From an uncultured Planctomycetaceae bacterium (GTDB taxonomy: Bacteria > Planctomycetota > Planctomycetia > Pirellulales > UBA1268): DNA of 6,840 nt. The notes beneath the pieces were generated by a model. That model made no database searches, was not told where the DNA came from, and saw only the letters and a program-made list of their open reading frames with translations. Location of the stretch: positions 1 through 6,840 of the forward strand of contig CAISKG010000498.1 of NCBI GenBank assembly GCA_903885855.1. The letters are read 5' to 3'. This document shows positions 1 to 6,669 of the stretch, one piece after another (the first letter of the stretch is position 1; each line of letters begins with the position of its first letter). A program made the position numbers and the translations under genes.

Positions 1-1034
1 AGCGGCGCCCCGTGGCGGGCGGTGATGGCGGCCACGACCCGCGCCCCGACGGCGGCCCCCGAGCTGCAGGCCGACCCCGTCGAGGCCTCGAAACCGGCCC
101 GGTCGAGGGCCGCCACGAGGCGCCTGGAATCGGCGCCCGGCACGAGCAGCGCGAGCGTGTTCCAGAGGCGCGGCGCGCCGCCGCTGACGACGACCGCCCC
201 GGGGAGATCGCGGCGCAGCCGCTCGATGGCGGCGTCGCGCGCCGCCGCGCCGCGGGCCGCCGCGTCGGCCAGCCCCGCCTCGCGCGCCTCGAGCGCCGCC
301 ACCATCCCGGCGATCGCCGGGAGATTCTCCGTGCCGGCGTGGCGGCCCCCTTCGTGCGGGCCGCCGGCGTCGCCGCGGAAGGGCGCGCCCGACGGGACGA
401 GGAGAAAGCCGACGCCGCGCGGGCCGCCGAACTTGTGCCCGCTGCCGGTGACCCAGTCGCAGGCGGCGAGCCCCGCGGCCGGGAGCTTGCCGAGCCACTG
501 CGCGGCGTCGGTGTGGAAGGGGATCGCGCGGTCGCGACAGGCCGCGGCCAGCGCCTCCCAGGGCTCGAGGATCCCGCTCTCGTTGCCGGCCGCCATCACC
601 GACACGCAGGCCACCGGGCGGCCGCCGGCACCGTCGAGCGCCGCGGCGAGGTGCGCCGGCGTGACGACGCCGTCGGCGTCGCAGCCGGTCTCGATGACGC
701 GCCCCGGCAACGCCCCCTCGAACGCCGCCGCCACCGCGGGATGCTCGATCGGGGAGATCACGGCCACGGCGTCGGCGGCGACGACACGCCCCAGATGCCG
801 GGCGAGGAGGTTGTCGGCGGCGGTGGCCCCGGCGGTGAACACGACTCGCCGCGGATCGGACGCGCCCAGCAGATCGGCCAGACGCTCGCGGCAGCCCTCG
901 AGCACCTCCCGGGCCCGGGACGCCGCTGCGTGGAGACCGGAGGGGTTGTGCCAGGCGCGGTCGGCGGCGTCGAGCCACGCGGCACGCGCGGCGGGCTCGA
1001 GCGGGGCGGTGGCGTTGTGGTCGAAGTAGGGCAT
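1..1034 (-). CDS. Cysteine desulfurase, group I (NifS/IscS type), 3' end outside window
   Basis: This PLP enzyme takes sulfur from L-cysteine, giving alanine and a protein persulfide for Fe-S cluster or thio-cofactor synthesis in the cytoplasm. The reverse-strand ATG at 1034-1032 opens MPYFDHNATAPL, the usual N-terminus of the family (YFDNNATT). Further motifs follow in order: FTAGATAADN, the PIEHPAV histidine, GNESG (family NNETG), HTDAAQ, and the PLP-binding lysine in SGHKFGGPRG (Lys201, codon 434-432). RHAGTENLP comes next, then the catalytic cysteine in STGSACSSG (Cys323, codon 68-66). The cysteine loop is of the NifS/IscS kind, not the SufS RSGHHC kind. About 344 residues are in the window; relatives have roughly 380-400, so some 40-50 C-terminal residues lie to the left. 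No clear Shine-Dalgarno precedes the start; the N-terminal motif fixes it. The physiological partner (IscU, NifU, thiamine or tRNA thiolation) cannot be decided because no scaffold gene is present. Confidence 0.93.
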   Translation of the reverse strand, partial: MPYFDHNATAPLEPAARAAWLDAADRAWHNPSGLHAAASRAREVLEGCRERLADLLGASDPRRVVFTAGATAADNLLARHLGRVVAADAVAVISPIEHPAVAAAFEGALPGRVIETGCDADGVVTPAHLAAALDGAGGRPVACVSVMAAGNESGILEPWEALAAACRDRAIPFHTDAAQWLGKLPAAGLAACDWVTGSGHKFGGPRGVGFLLVPSGAPFRGDAGGPHEGGRHAGTENLPAIAGMVAALEAREAGLADAAARGAAARDAAIERLRRDLPGAVVVSGGAPRLWNTLALLVPGADSRRLVAALDRAGFEASTGSACSSGAAVGARVVAAITARHGAP

Positions 1035-1537
1035 GGGGTTCGGCCGGCGGGCCCGCTCATCCTAGTGTCGTCCGCCGCCGCACGCGGCGGCCGACCATGT
1101 CGACCACGGCCTCCCCGCGCTGGCCGCCTCGCCTCGACCGCCAGTCCGCCGCCCGCCGGGGCCGCCCCGCCCCGCCGGCGGAATCCACGCCCGCCCGCCC
1201 GTCATGACCGCTGTTTTTCCGCGACGCCGGCCCCGCCCGCCGCGGGCAACCTGCCTTGAACCGTCCGCCCCCGGTCACTACCCTCCCGCCCCCGCACACG
1301 GTCGCCGATCCGGTCGGTTTGCCCGCCTTGCCACGCCGCCCCATCCCACCCCGGCGGACGCGCGACGGGCCCGGTCACCCCGCGGGCCGTTCCCTTCCGA
1401 TCCACTCCCAGCCGCCGGAGGAGCCAGTGCCCGACGCTCGCCATCCTGCCGCAGCGCCCCGTGGCGCCGGCACGTCGGGCTCCACGGAATCCCCCGTGGT
1501 CCCGGATGCGGCCCGCCGTCAGGGATCCCCGCGCTCC
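1035..1537. other. Divergent intergenic region, no convincing gene
   Basis: This stretch separates the leftward cysteine desulfurase from the rightward ABC exporter and should hold promoters for both. It is extremely C-rich on the plus strand and contains a short hairpin of GCCGCCGC/GCGGCGGC at 1074-1091. Open frames through it are proline/arginine-rich and match no family. A strong Shine-Dalgarno-like GGAGGAG lies at 1417-1423, three bases before an in-frame GTG at 1427, which could start the exporter 37 codons earlier. I found no convincing -10/-35 pair in either direction. Confidence 0.5.
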
Positions 1538-3478
1538 ATGCATTATTTCCTCCGCGCCATCCGCGACGCCATCAAGAGCTGGCCGCTCCTGCTGGCCGCC
1601 TTCCTCTGCTCCGCCGGCGTCGCGAGCCTGTGGGGCGCCAACATCGCCGCGCTGTTCCCGATCATCGAGGTGACGCTCAACGGCGAATCCCTCCAGGACT
1701 GGAACACGCGCCGCATCGACCAGGCGCGCGAGCGCATCGCCGCCGCCGACCGGGAGGAGGAGTCGCTCCGCGGCCGGCTCGCCTCGGGCACCGGCGACGC
1801 CAAGGCCGCCCAGCACGCGCTCGACACCCTCACCCTCTCGCGCCGCGCCGACGAGGCGGTCCTCTCGGCGTCGCAGCAGCTCGGCCCCTGGCTCGATCGC
1901 TTCCTCCCCACCGACCCCTTCACGACGGTGCTGTGGGTGGTGGGCTTCGTGGTCGCGAGCACCTTCCTCAAGCACGTGCTCCTCCTCACGAGCACCATGC
2001 TCGTCGCCTGGGTGGCGATGAACATCAGCCGCGACATCCGCCTCAAGGTCTTCGACAAGGCCCTGGCGGTCGACCGGCAGCAGTTCATGCGCCACGGATC
2101 GGCCGGCTTCATGGCCCAGGTGACGGGCACCTCGGAAATGCTCGCCAACGGCCTGACGGCCGTCTTCGGCGGCGCGGTCACCGAGCCGCTCAAGATCATG
2201 GCCTGCCTCGCCGGCGCCTTCTGCATCTCCTGGCAGTTGACGCTCGCCTGCCTGACGCTCGCCCCGGCGGTGGGCTTCATGATGGTCTGGCTCAACCGCC
2301 GGATCCGCCGGGTCTCGAAGAACATCCTCACCCGCTCGCTCGGCTTCCACCACGTGCTCCTCGAGGCCTTCAACAACGTCCTCACCGTCCAGGCCTACAC
2401 CATGGAGGATTTCGAGCGCGAGCGCTTCCGCTCCTGCACGCGCGACATGCTCAAGATCGGGATGCGCCACGGCTTCTACTTCGCCCTGGCCAACCCCATC
2501 ACCGAGGTCCTGGGCATCGGCATGGTGGCCACGTCGATCGCCGTCGGCGCCTGGCTCGTCATCAACCAGCAGACGGAGATCTTCGGGATCACCATGACCG
2601 AGCGGCCCATGACGGTGCCGGGGATCATGGTCTTCTTCGGGATGCTGATCGGCGCCAGCGATCCGGTGCGCAAGCTCTCCGGGGTGATCACCGGCGTGAA
2701 CGTCGGCGTCGTCGGCGCCCAGGCCCTCTATCCGCTCCTCGACACCCCCTCCACCCTCCACGAGCCCGCCGATCCGCGCCCGCTGCCCCGGCCGCACCGC
2801 GAGATCCGCTTCGAGCACGTCTCCTTCAGCTACGACGGCATCGACACCGTCCTCGACGACGTCTCGGTGTCGATCGGATTCGGGGAGCGCGTGGCGATCG
2901 TCGGCCCCAACGGCGGCGGCAAGAGCACGCTGGTGAATCTCGTCTGCCGCTTCTACGACCCCACGAAGGGACGGGTGACGATCGACGGCGTGCCGCTGAC
3001 GGAAGTGGCGCTGCGCGACCTGCGCGGCCGGATCGCGATGGTCACGCAGCAGACGGAGCTCTTCAACGAGTCGATCCTCTACAACATCCGCTACGGCCGC
3101 TGGGACGCCACCGAGGAGGAGATCATCGAGGCGGCCCGCAAGGCCCACGCCCACGAGTTCATCGCCGACTTCCCCGAGGGCTACCGGACGATGGTCGGCC
3201 CCAACGGCTTCCGCCTCTCCGGCGGTCAGCGGCAGCGGATCGCCCTGGCGCGGGCCTTCCTCCGCGACGCCGAGATCCTCGTCCTCGACGAGGCCACCAG
3301 CCAGATCGACGCCGAGAGCGAGCGGCTGATCCACGAGGCCCTGGCCAGCCACGTCAGCAACCGCACGGTGATCATGATCACCCACCGCGCGAGCACCCTC
3401 GAACTGGCCGACTCGATCCTCCACGTCGACCACGGCAAGGTGACGAAGCGGCCGGCCCGCCAGGCCGCCGCCGCCTGA
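1538..3478 (+). CDS. ABC exporter half-transporter, fused permease and ATPase (ABCB/MsbA-like)
   Basis: This is a membrane exporter subunit expected to work as a dimer that uses ATP to move a substrate out of the cytoplasm; the substrate is unknown. The 646-residue protein has TM1 at about 13-45, a polar, charged and partly coiled-coil-like segment at about 47-127, TM2 at about 129-157, further membrane helices to about 400, and then an ATPase domain. The ATPase has Walker A GPNGGGKST (456-464), a Q-loop in VTQQTELF, signature LSGGQRQR (from 560), Walker B EILVLDEA (579-586), a D-loop reading SQID, and the switch histidine in MITHRAS (His616). All catalytic elements are intact. I chose ATG 1538 because MHYFLRAIRDAIKSWPLLL fits the usual start just before TM1. 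GTG 1427 with GGAGGAG upstream is in frame and would add 37 low-complexity residues, so it remains a real alternative. The gene is convergent with rhaB, with 16 bp between the stops. Confidence 0.94.
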   Translation: MHYFLRAIRDAIKSWPLLLAAFLCSAGVASLWGANIAALFPIIEVTLNGESLQDWNTRRIDQARERIAAADREEESLRGRLASGTGDAKAAQHALDTLTLSRRADEAVLSASQQLGPWLDRFLPTDPFTTVLWVVGFVVASTFLKHVLLLTSTMLVAWVAMNISRDIRLKVFDKALAVDRQQFMRHGSAGFMAQVTGTSEMLANGLTAVFGGAVTEPLKIMACLAGAFCISWQLTLACLTLAPAVGFMMVWLNRRIRRVSKNILTRSLGFHHVLLEAFNNVLTVQAYTMEDFERERFRSCTRDMLKIGMRHGFYFALANPITEVLGIGMVATSIAVGAWLVINQQTEIFGITMTERPMTVPGIMVFFGMLIGASDPVRKLSGVITGVNVGVVGAQALYPLLDTPSTLHEPADPRPLPRPHREIRFEHVSFSYDGIDTVLDDVSVSIGFGERVAIVGPNGGGKSTLVNLVCRFYDPTKGRVTIDGVPLTEVALRDLRGRIAMVTQQTELFNESILYNIRYGRWDATEEEIIEAARKAHAHEFIADFPEGYRTMVGPNGFRLSGGQRQRIALARAFLRDAEILVLDEATSQIDAESERLIHEALASHVSNRTVIMITHRASTLELADSILHVDHGKVTKRPARQAAAA

Positions 3479-3494
3479 CCCGCCCCGGGCCGCG

Positions 3495-4966
3495 TCAGCC
3501 CCCCATGCGCTGCCGCCAGCGCGCCGCGTCGCGCGGCTCGTAGCGCGCGATCTCGAAGGTGTCGCGCACCACCGCCCGCACTTCCCGCAGGTCGACCGCC
3601 CCGCCGCGGGCGAGCAGCTGCACCAGCAGGTTGCCCACCGCCGTCGCCTCCACCGGCCCGGCGAGCACCGGCCGGTCGGCCGCGTCGGCGATCAGCTGGC
3701 ACAAGAGCCGGTTCTTCACCCCCCGCCGACGACGTGGATCCGGCCGATCCGCCGCCCCACCAGCGCGTCGAGTTCGCCGAGGGTGCGCGCGATCGCCGCG
3801 GCCACGCTCTCGAGCGCGGCCCGCACCACGGCGCCGGTCGACTCGGGCACCGGCTCCCCGGCCCTCCGCGCCAGCGCCCGGATCGCCTCCGGCATGTCGG
3901 CCGGCGCCACCAGCGACGGATCGTCGGGATCGACGAGCGTCGCCAGCGGCGGCGCCTCCGCCGCCAGGCTCGTGAGCTGGTCCCACGACCACTCCCGCCC
4001 GGCCCGCTGCCAGGCCGCCCGGCACTGCTGCACCAGCCACAGCCCGCAGACGTTCTTCAAGAGCCGCGTCGTGCCGCCGATGCCCCCTTCGTTGGTGAAG
4101 TTGCGCGCCCGGCAGGCCTCGGTGACCAGCGGCCTGTCGAGCTCCGCCCCCACCAGCGCCCAGGTGCCGAGGCTCACGTAGCACCAATCGGGGCGTGCCG
4201 ACGGCGGCTCGGCCGCGGGCACGGCGGCCACGGCGCTGGCGGTGTCGTGCGTCCCCGGCACCACGACGCGCGTCGCCGAGAGCCCCGTTTCCGCGGCCAC
4301 CTCGGGGCGCAGCGGCCCCAGGTCGGTGCCCGGATCGACGAGCCCCCCGAAGATCCGGCGCGGCAGGCCGAAGCGCTCGAGCATGGGAAAGGCCCAGTCG
4401 CCGCCGCGCGGATCGTAGCACTGCGTGGTGGTGGCGTTGGTGCGCTCGTTGGAGGCCACGCCGGAGAGGAGCCAGTGGAAGATGTCGGGGATGAGCAGCA
4501 TCCGCTCGGCCGCACCGAGCACGGTCGAACCGCCGCGCGACAGCGCCAGCAGCTGGAACAGCGAGTTGATCTCCATGAACTGCAGACCGGTGGCCTCGAA
4601 CATATCCGCCCGCGGCACCGTCTGCTCCGCCGCGGCGAGCATCCCGCGCGTCCGCGCGTCGCGGTAGCAGACGGGATTGGCGAGCAGCGCCCCGTCGGCG
4701 CCGAGGAATGAGAAGTCGACCCCCCAGGTGTCGACCCCCACGCTCGTCACCGCCCCGCCGGAGCGGCCGCCGGCCAGCCGCAGCCCGTGGAGCACCTCCT
4801 GCCACAGCCGCACCACGTCCCACACCAGCGTCCCGCCGAAGGGCACCGGCGCGTTCTCGAAGCGGTGCACCTCGTCGAGTTCCAGAAGCCGGCCGTCGAA
4901 ACTCCCGGCGACCACCCGCCCCCCCGACGCCCCCAGATCGACCGCCAGGGCCACGCTTCGCGCCAT
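3495..4966 (-). CDS. rhaB: Rhamnulokinase (FGGY family), frame interrupted near the C-terminus
   Basis: RhaB phosphorylates L-rhamnulose to L-rhamnulose 1-phosphate with ATP in L-rhamnose catabolism. ATG 4966 is preceded by GGAG six bases upstream (4976-4973). N-terminal motifs are VDLGASGGRV (residues 9-18), EVHRFEN, and DTWGVDF (79-85). YRDARTRG, TGLQFMEINSLFQL, NATTTQ, GTHDTASAV (Asp241, aligning with the E. coli RhaB catalytic aspartate) and NFTNEGGIGG follow. The frame reaches IHVVGGG and stops at TGA 3718-3716 after 416 residues. The expected continuation, KNRLLCQLIADAADRP then GPVEATAVGN, is present in the next frame and ends at the TGA at 3497-3495. One extra base in the G run (plus-strand C6, 3719-3724) would join the parts into about 490 residues, matching the ~489 of E. 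coli RhaB. The cause may be sequencing error, real mutation or ribosomal slippage. No rhamnose isomerase, aldolase or transporter gene is in view. Confidence 0.92.
3716..3724 (-). other. Frame break in rhaB: G6 run followed by TGA
   Basis: On the coding strand the codons read GGC GGG GGG TGA. Moving back one base at the run gives GGG GTG AAG AAC, which restores the FGGY motif as Gly-Gly-Gly-Val-Lys-Asn with family spacing (E. coli RhaB has GGGCQN). The break sits exactly at a homopolymer and nowhere else in the gene, so it is a one-base deletion or a slip, not general decay. Confidence 0.85.
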
Positions 4967-5208
4967 TGGGATCTCCCCCCTGTCTGGTTGCCGCACACCC
5001 GCGGTCCCGCCCGGCTCCCGCCGCGGAGGGGCCGATTGTCGGCCGTCCCGGGGGCGTTGGCGACCCCCCACCCCGCCCTGTCCCCCGTCGCCCCGGCAGC
5101 CCTGGCAGACCTTGACCCCGGCTTTCCCGGTTGTGAGGCCCCCAGGGCGCGAGGCCGATACAAACGGAAGCACCGCACCCATACACTACTTTCTTGGGCA
5201 ACGAATGT
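4967..5208. promoter_or_regulatory. Divergent rhaB-cysH intergenic region
   Basis: This region must contain the start signals of the leftward rhaB and the rightward cysH. It holds the rhaB Shine-Dalgarno (4973-4976), a perfect palindrome at 5030-5044, and an AT-richer segment at about 5158-5215 next to cysH. Within that segment TACACT (5182-5187) matches four of six bases of a sigma-70 -10 box, but I see no good -35 at the right distance. No small gene is supported here. Confidence 0.5.
5030..5044. repeat. Perfect inverted repeat GGCCGA-TTG-TCGGCC upstream of rhaB
   Basis: Six-base arms (5030-5035 and 5039-5044) flank a three-base centre. The site lies about 64 bp upstream of the rhaB start and about 165 bp upstream of the cysH start. 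Position and symmetry suit an operator for a rhaB regulator, but in such GC-rich DNA short palindromes also occur by chance, and no regulator gene is adjacent. Confidence 0.35.
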
Positions 5209-5211
5209 ATG
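5180..5211. promoter_or_regulatory. Inverted repeat CATACA-N20-TGTATG overlapping the cysH start
   Basis: The left arm is 5180-5185 and the right arm 5206-5211; the right arm contains the proposed cysH ATG (5209-5211). It sits in the most AT-rich short stretch of the window, where the cysH promoter would be expected. A dimeric regulator such as the downstream Rrf2 protein could bind it to repress the operon. The arms are only six bases, so this is a candidate site. Confidence 0.3.
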
Positions 5212-6012
5212 ATTGCCCCCCACTGCGATTCGCCGCCGCTGGATCCCGGTCCCGCCGAGCCCTGCCCCCCCTTCCCGAGCGTCGCCGTGGCACCCCCCGG
5301 ATCGCCCCCCCGCGCCCTCCCTTCCGACGAGGATCTGGCCGCTGCCAGCCGTGACCTCGAGGGGGCTTCCCCACCGGACATCATCCGCTGGGGCGTGGAG
5401 ACCTTCGGCGAGCGCCTCACCATGGCGACGGCCTTCGGGCCGGAGGGGTGCGTGATCCTCCATTGGCTGGCCCAGATCGCCCCGCGGACCCACGTCTTCA
5501 ACCTCGAGACCGGCTACCAGTTCCCCGAGACGCTCGAACTCCGCGACCGCATCGCGCGCCGCTACGGCATCGAGGTGGCCCTCGAACGCCCCGACACCAC
5601 CGTCGAGGAGTACGAGCGCCTCCACGGCGGCCCGCTCCACGCCGTCGATCCCGACCGCTGCTGCGCCGACCGGAAGATCGCCGTCATCCGCCGCGTGCTC
5701 GCACGCTACGACGCCTGGATGAGCGGCATCCGCCGCGACCAGAGCGCCGACAGGGCCATCGTGCCCATCGTGGGGCTCGACCGGAAATTCGGGGTCGTGA
5801 AGATCTCGCCGCTGGCCAACTGGACCAAGGCCATGATCTGGGATCTCGTGGTCCGCGAGGACATCCCCTACAACCCGCTCCACGACCGCGGCTACGTGAG
5901 CATCGGCTGCGCCCCCTGCACCCGCCCGATCCGCCTCGGCGAGGACGAGCGCGCCGGCCGCTGGAGCGGCAGCGCCAAGACCGAGTGCGGCCTTCATTCA
6001 CGCGGCTCCTGA
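5209..6012 (+). CDS. cysH: Assimilatory adenylyl-sulfate (APS) reductase, [4Fe-4S] type
   Basis: CysH reduces activated sulfate to sulfite, using thioredoxin, in cytoplasmic sulfate assimilation. Starting at ATG 5209 the protein has 267 residues. The first ~40 are proline-rich and unlike the family; the conserved domain begins near DEDLAAASRDLEG and continues through FGERLTMATAFGPEG, FNLETGYQFPET, MSGIRRDQS and KISPLANWT. The paired cysteines of DRCCADRK (Cys151, Cys152) and of IGCAPCTRP (Cys234, Cys237) are the four ligands of the [4Fe-4S] cluster. By established family rules these indicate preference for APS over PAPS. The catalytic cysteine is Cys260 in the C-terminal KTECGLH. TTG 5194 would add five residues, and GTG 5287 would remove most of the proline-rich head; no Shine-Dalgarno settles the choice. 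It is followed after 15 bp by the Rrf2 regulator, so the two are probably co-transcribed. No CysD/CysN, Sat or sulfite reductase gene is in the window. Confidence 0.95.
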   Translation: MIAPHCDSPPLDPGPAEPCPPFPSVAVAPPGSPPRALPSDEDLAAASRDLEGASPPDIIRWGVETFGERLTMATAFGPEGCVILHWLAQIAPRTHVFNLETGYQFPETLELRDRIARRYGIEVALERPDTTVEEYERLHGGPLHAVDPDRCCADRKIAVIRRVLARYDAWMSGIRRDQSADRAIVPIVGLDRKFGVVKISPLANWTKAMIWDLVVREDIPYNPLHDRGYVSIGCAPCTRPIRLGEDERAGRWSGSAKTECGLHSRGS

Positions 6013-6027
6013 CCCCCGCCCCCGCCG

Positions 6028-6465
6028 ATGCGACTCCACGCGAAGACCGAATACGCCGCGATCGCCGTCCTCGAACTGGCCCGCCAGTGGGGCGCCGACG
6101 AGCCCGTGCGCATCCGGGAGATCGCCGCCGCGCAGGGCGTACCCTCGCGTTTCCTCGTTCAGATCCTGCTCCAGCTCAAGGGGGCGGGCATGGTGACGAG
6201 CACGCGCGGCGCTTCCGGCGGCTACCAGCTCGCCCGCCCGCCGGGCGAGATCACGCTGGAGGACGTCTACCGCGTGATCGAGGGCCCCGAGGCGCTCGTC
6301 ACCGCGGTCACCGCCGACCTGGCCGGCAAGTCGCGCGGGGCGGCGGTGGTGCTCGACGCCTGGCGCGGTGTTGCGGCAGCGGAGGCCGCGGCGCTGCGGA
6401 GCCTCACCTTCGCCGATCTCGTCGAGCGATCCCGGTCGGCGACCGACCCGATGTACTACATCTGA
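6028..6465 (+). CDS. Rrf2-family transcriptional regulator, CymR-like, without Fe-S cysteines
   Basis: This 145-residue protein is a small dimeric winged-helix DNA-binding regulator. It opens MRLHAKTEYAAIAVLELA. The helix-turn-helix lies at about residues 27-51 (IREIAAAQGVPSRFLVQILLQLK), followed by the wing motif STRGASGGYQLARPP (58-72) and TLEDVYRVIEGP (76-87), all classic Rrf2 features. IscR, NsrR and RsrR carry three Fe-S cysteines in the 90-110 region; this protein has no cysteine at all, so cluster sensing through Cys ligands is excluded. It ends Asp-Pro-Met-Tyr-Tyr-Ile, recalling the Met-Phe-Tyr-Ile end of Bacillus CymR, the cysteine-metabolism repressor that works with CysK. With cysH 15 bp upstream, a role in controlling cysteine or sulfate assimilation genes is the best inference. 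No Shine-Dalgarno is visible; the ATG is fixed by the family N-terminus. Confidence 0.94.
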   Translation: MRLHAKTEYAAIAVLELARQWGADEPVRIREIAAAQGVPSRFLVQILLQLKGAGMVTSTRGASGGYQLARPPGEITLEDVYRVIEGPEALVTAVTADLAGKSRGAAVVLDAWRGVAAAEAAALRSLTFADLVERSRSATDPMYYI

Positions 6466-6497
6466 CGTCCCCGGCGCGTTCAGGCCGCGCGGGCTTC

Positions 6498-6629
6498 GGG
6501 GGCGGTCGTGCCCCGTCGCCGGACGTTCGCTGCGGCCCTCCGTGGCCTCCGCTCACTCCGCCCCGCCTGCGCTCCGCCCTCCGGGCTGCGCTGGCCGGCG
6601 AGGCCGGCTCCCGGGGCACGTCCGCCCCC
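6498..6629. repeat. Long imperfect inverted repeat within copy 1
   Basis: Bases 6498-6505 pair with 6622-6629 (8 bp), 6507-6515 with 6612-6620 (9 bp), and 6518-6522 with 6604-6608 (5 bp). They are interrupted by one mismatch and a small internal loop, and enclose about 80 bases. The outer arm 6622-6629 is the same sequence used by the terminal hairpin, so the two folds exclude each other. Confidence 0.6.
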
Positions 6630-6656
6630 TCGCGTTCAAGTCGCGCTCGGGGGCGG
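6622..6656. repeat. Strong hairpin at the end of repeat copy 1 (second copy at 6806-6840)
   Basis: CCGCCCCC (6622-6629) pairs perfectly with GGGGGCGG (6649-6656). Inside, CGCG (6631-6634) and CGCG (6642-6645) close a seven-base loop TTCAAGT. The same structure recurs in copy 2. It could end transcription from the rrf2 side or stabilise a 3' end, but no T-run follows, so it is not a standard intrinsic terminator. Confidence 0.6.
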
Positions 6657-6669
6657 TGCGGTGGTCGGT

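Larger units (their letters stand above)
6486..6656. repeat. Direct repeat, copy 1 (171 bp, period 184)
   Basis: Copy 1 begins near CGCGCGGGCTTCGGGGGCGG and ends in TCGGGGGCGG. It matches copy 2 with one visible substitution (G at 6583 against C at 6767). Inside are an imperfect long inverted repeat (6498-6522 with 6604-6629), a small hairpin GCCGG-CGAGG-CCGGC (6594-6608) and a strong terminal hairpin (6622-6656). The density of inverted repeats suggests a structured DNA or RNA element rather than remnant coding sequence. Confidence 0.9.

Noticed and set aside
1058..1090. Promoter for the cysteine desulfurase on the minus strand (TAGGAT-like -10 near 1062-1067)
   Set aside because: No acceptable -35 lies at the right distance, and the match is no better than expected by chance.
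12..1259. Long plus-strand open frames over the cysteine desulfurase
   Set aside because: They are low-complexity Arg/Gly/Pro/Ala translations. The minus strand in the same place gives an ordered series of cysteine desulfurase motifs.
1202..3433. A 743-codon open frame on the minus strand opposite the ABC exporter
   Set aside because: It shadows a gene with GC-rich third positions. Its translation is Asp/Glu/Arg/Gly-rich with no family motif, while the plus strand has every ABC motif.
3479..3494. Bidirectional terminator between the convergent exporter and rhaB
   Set aside because: The 16-bp gap has only a small CCCGGG-centred palindrome, with no long stem and no T-run on either strand.
4967..5182. 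Upstream extension of rhaB to a start near 5182
   Set aside because: The extra ~72 residues are low-complexity, and a good Shine-Dalgarno (4973-4976) with family-like N-terminus MARSVALAVDLGASGGR supports ATG 4966.
6622..6656. tRNA-like T-arm: TTCAAGT loop closed by CGCG/CGCG
   Set aside because: The loop matches a tRNA T-loop, but there are no D or anticodon arms, the T-stem has only four pairs, and the flanks pair with each other as a simple hairpin.
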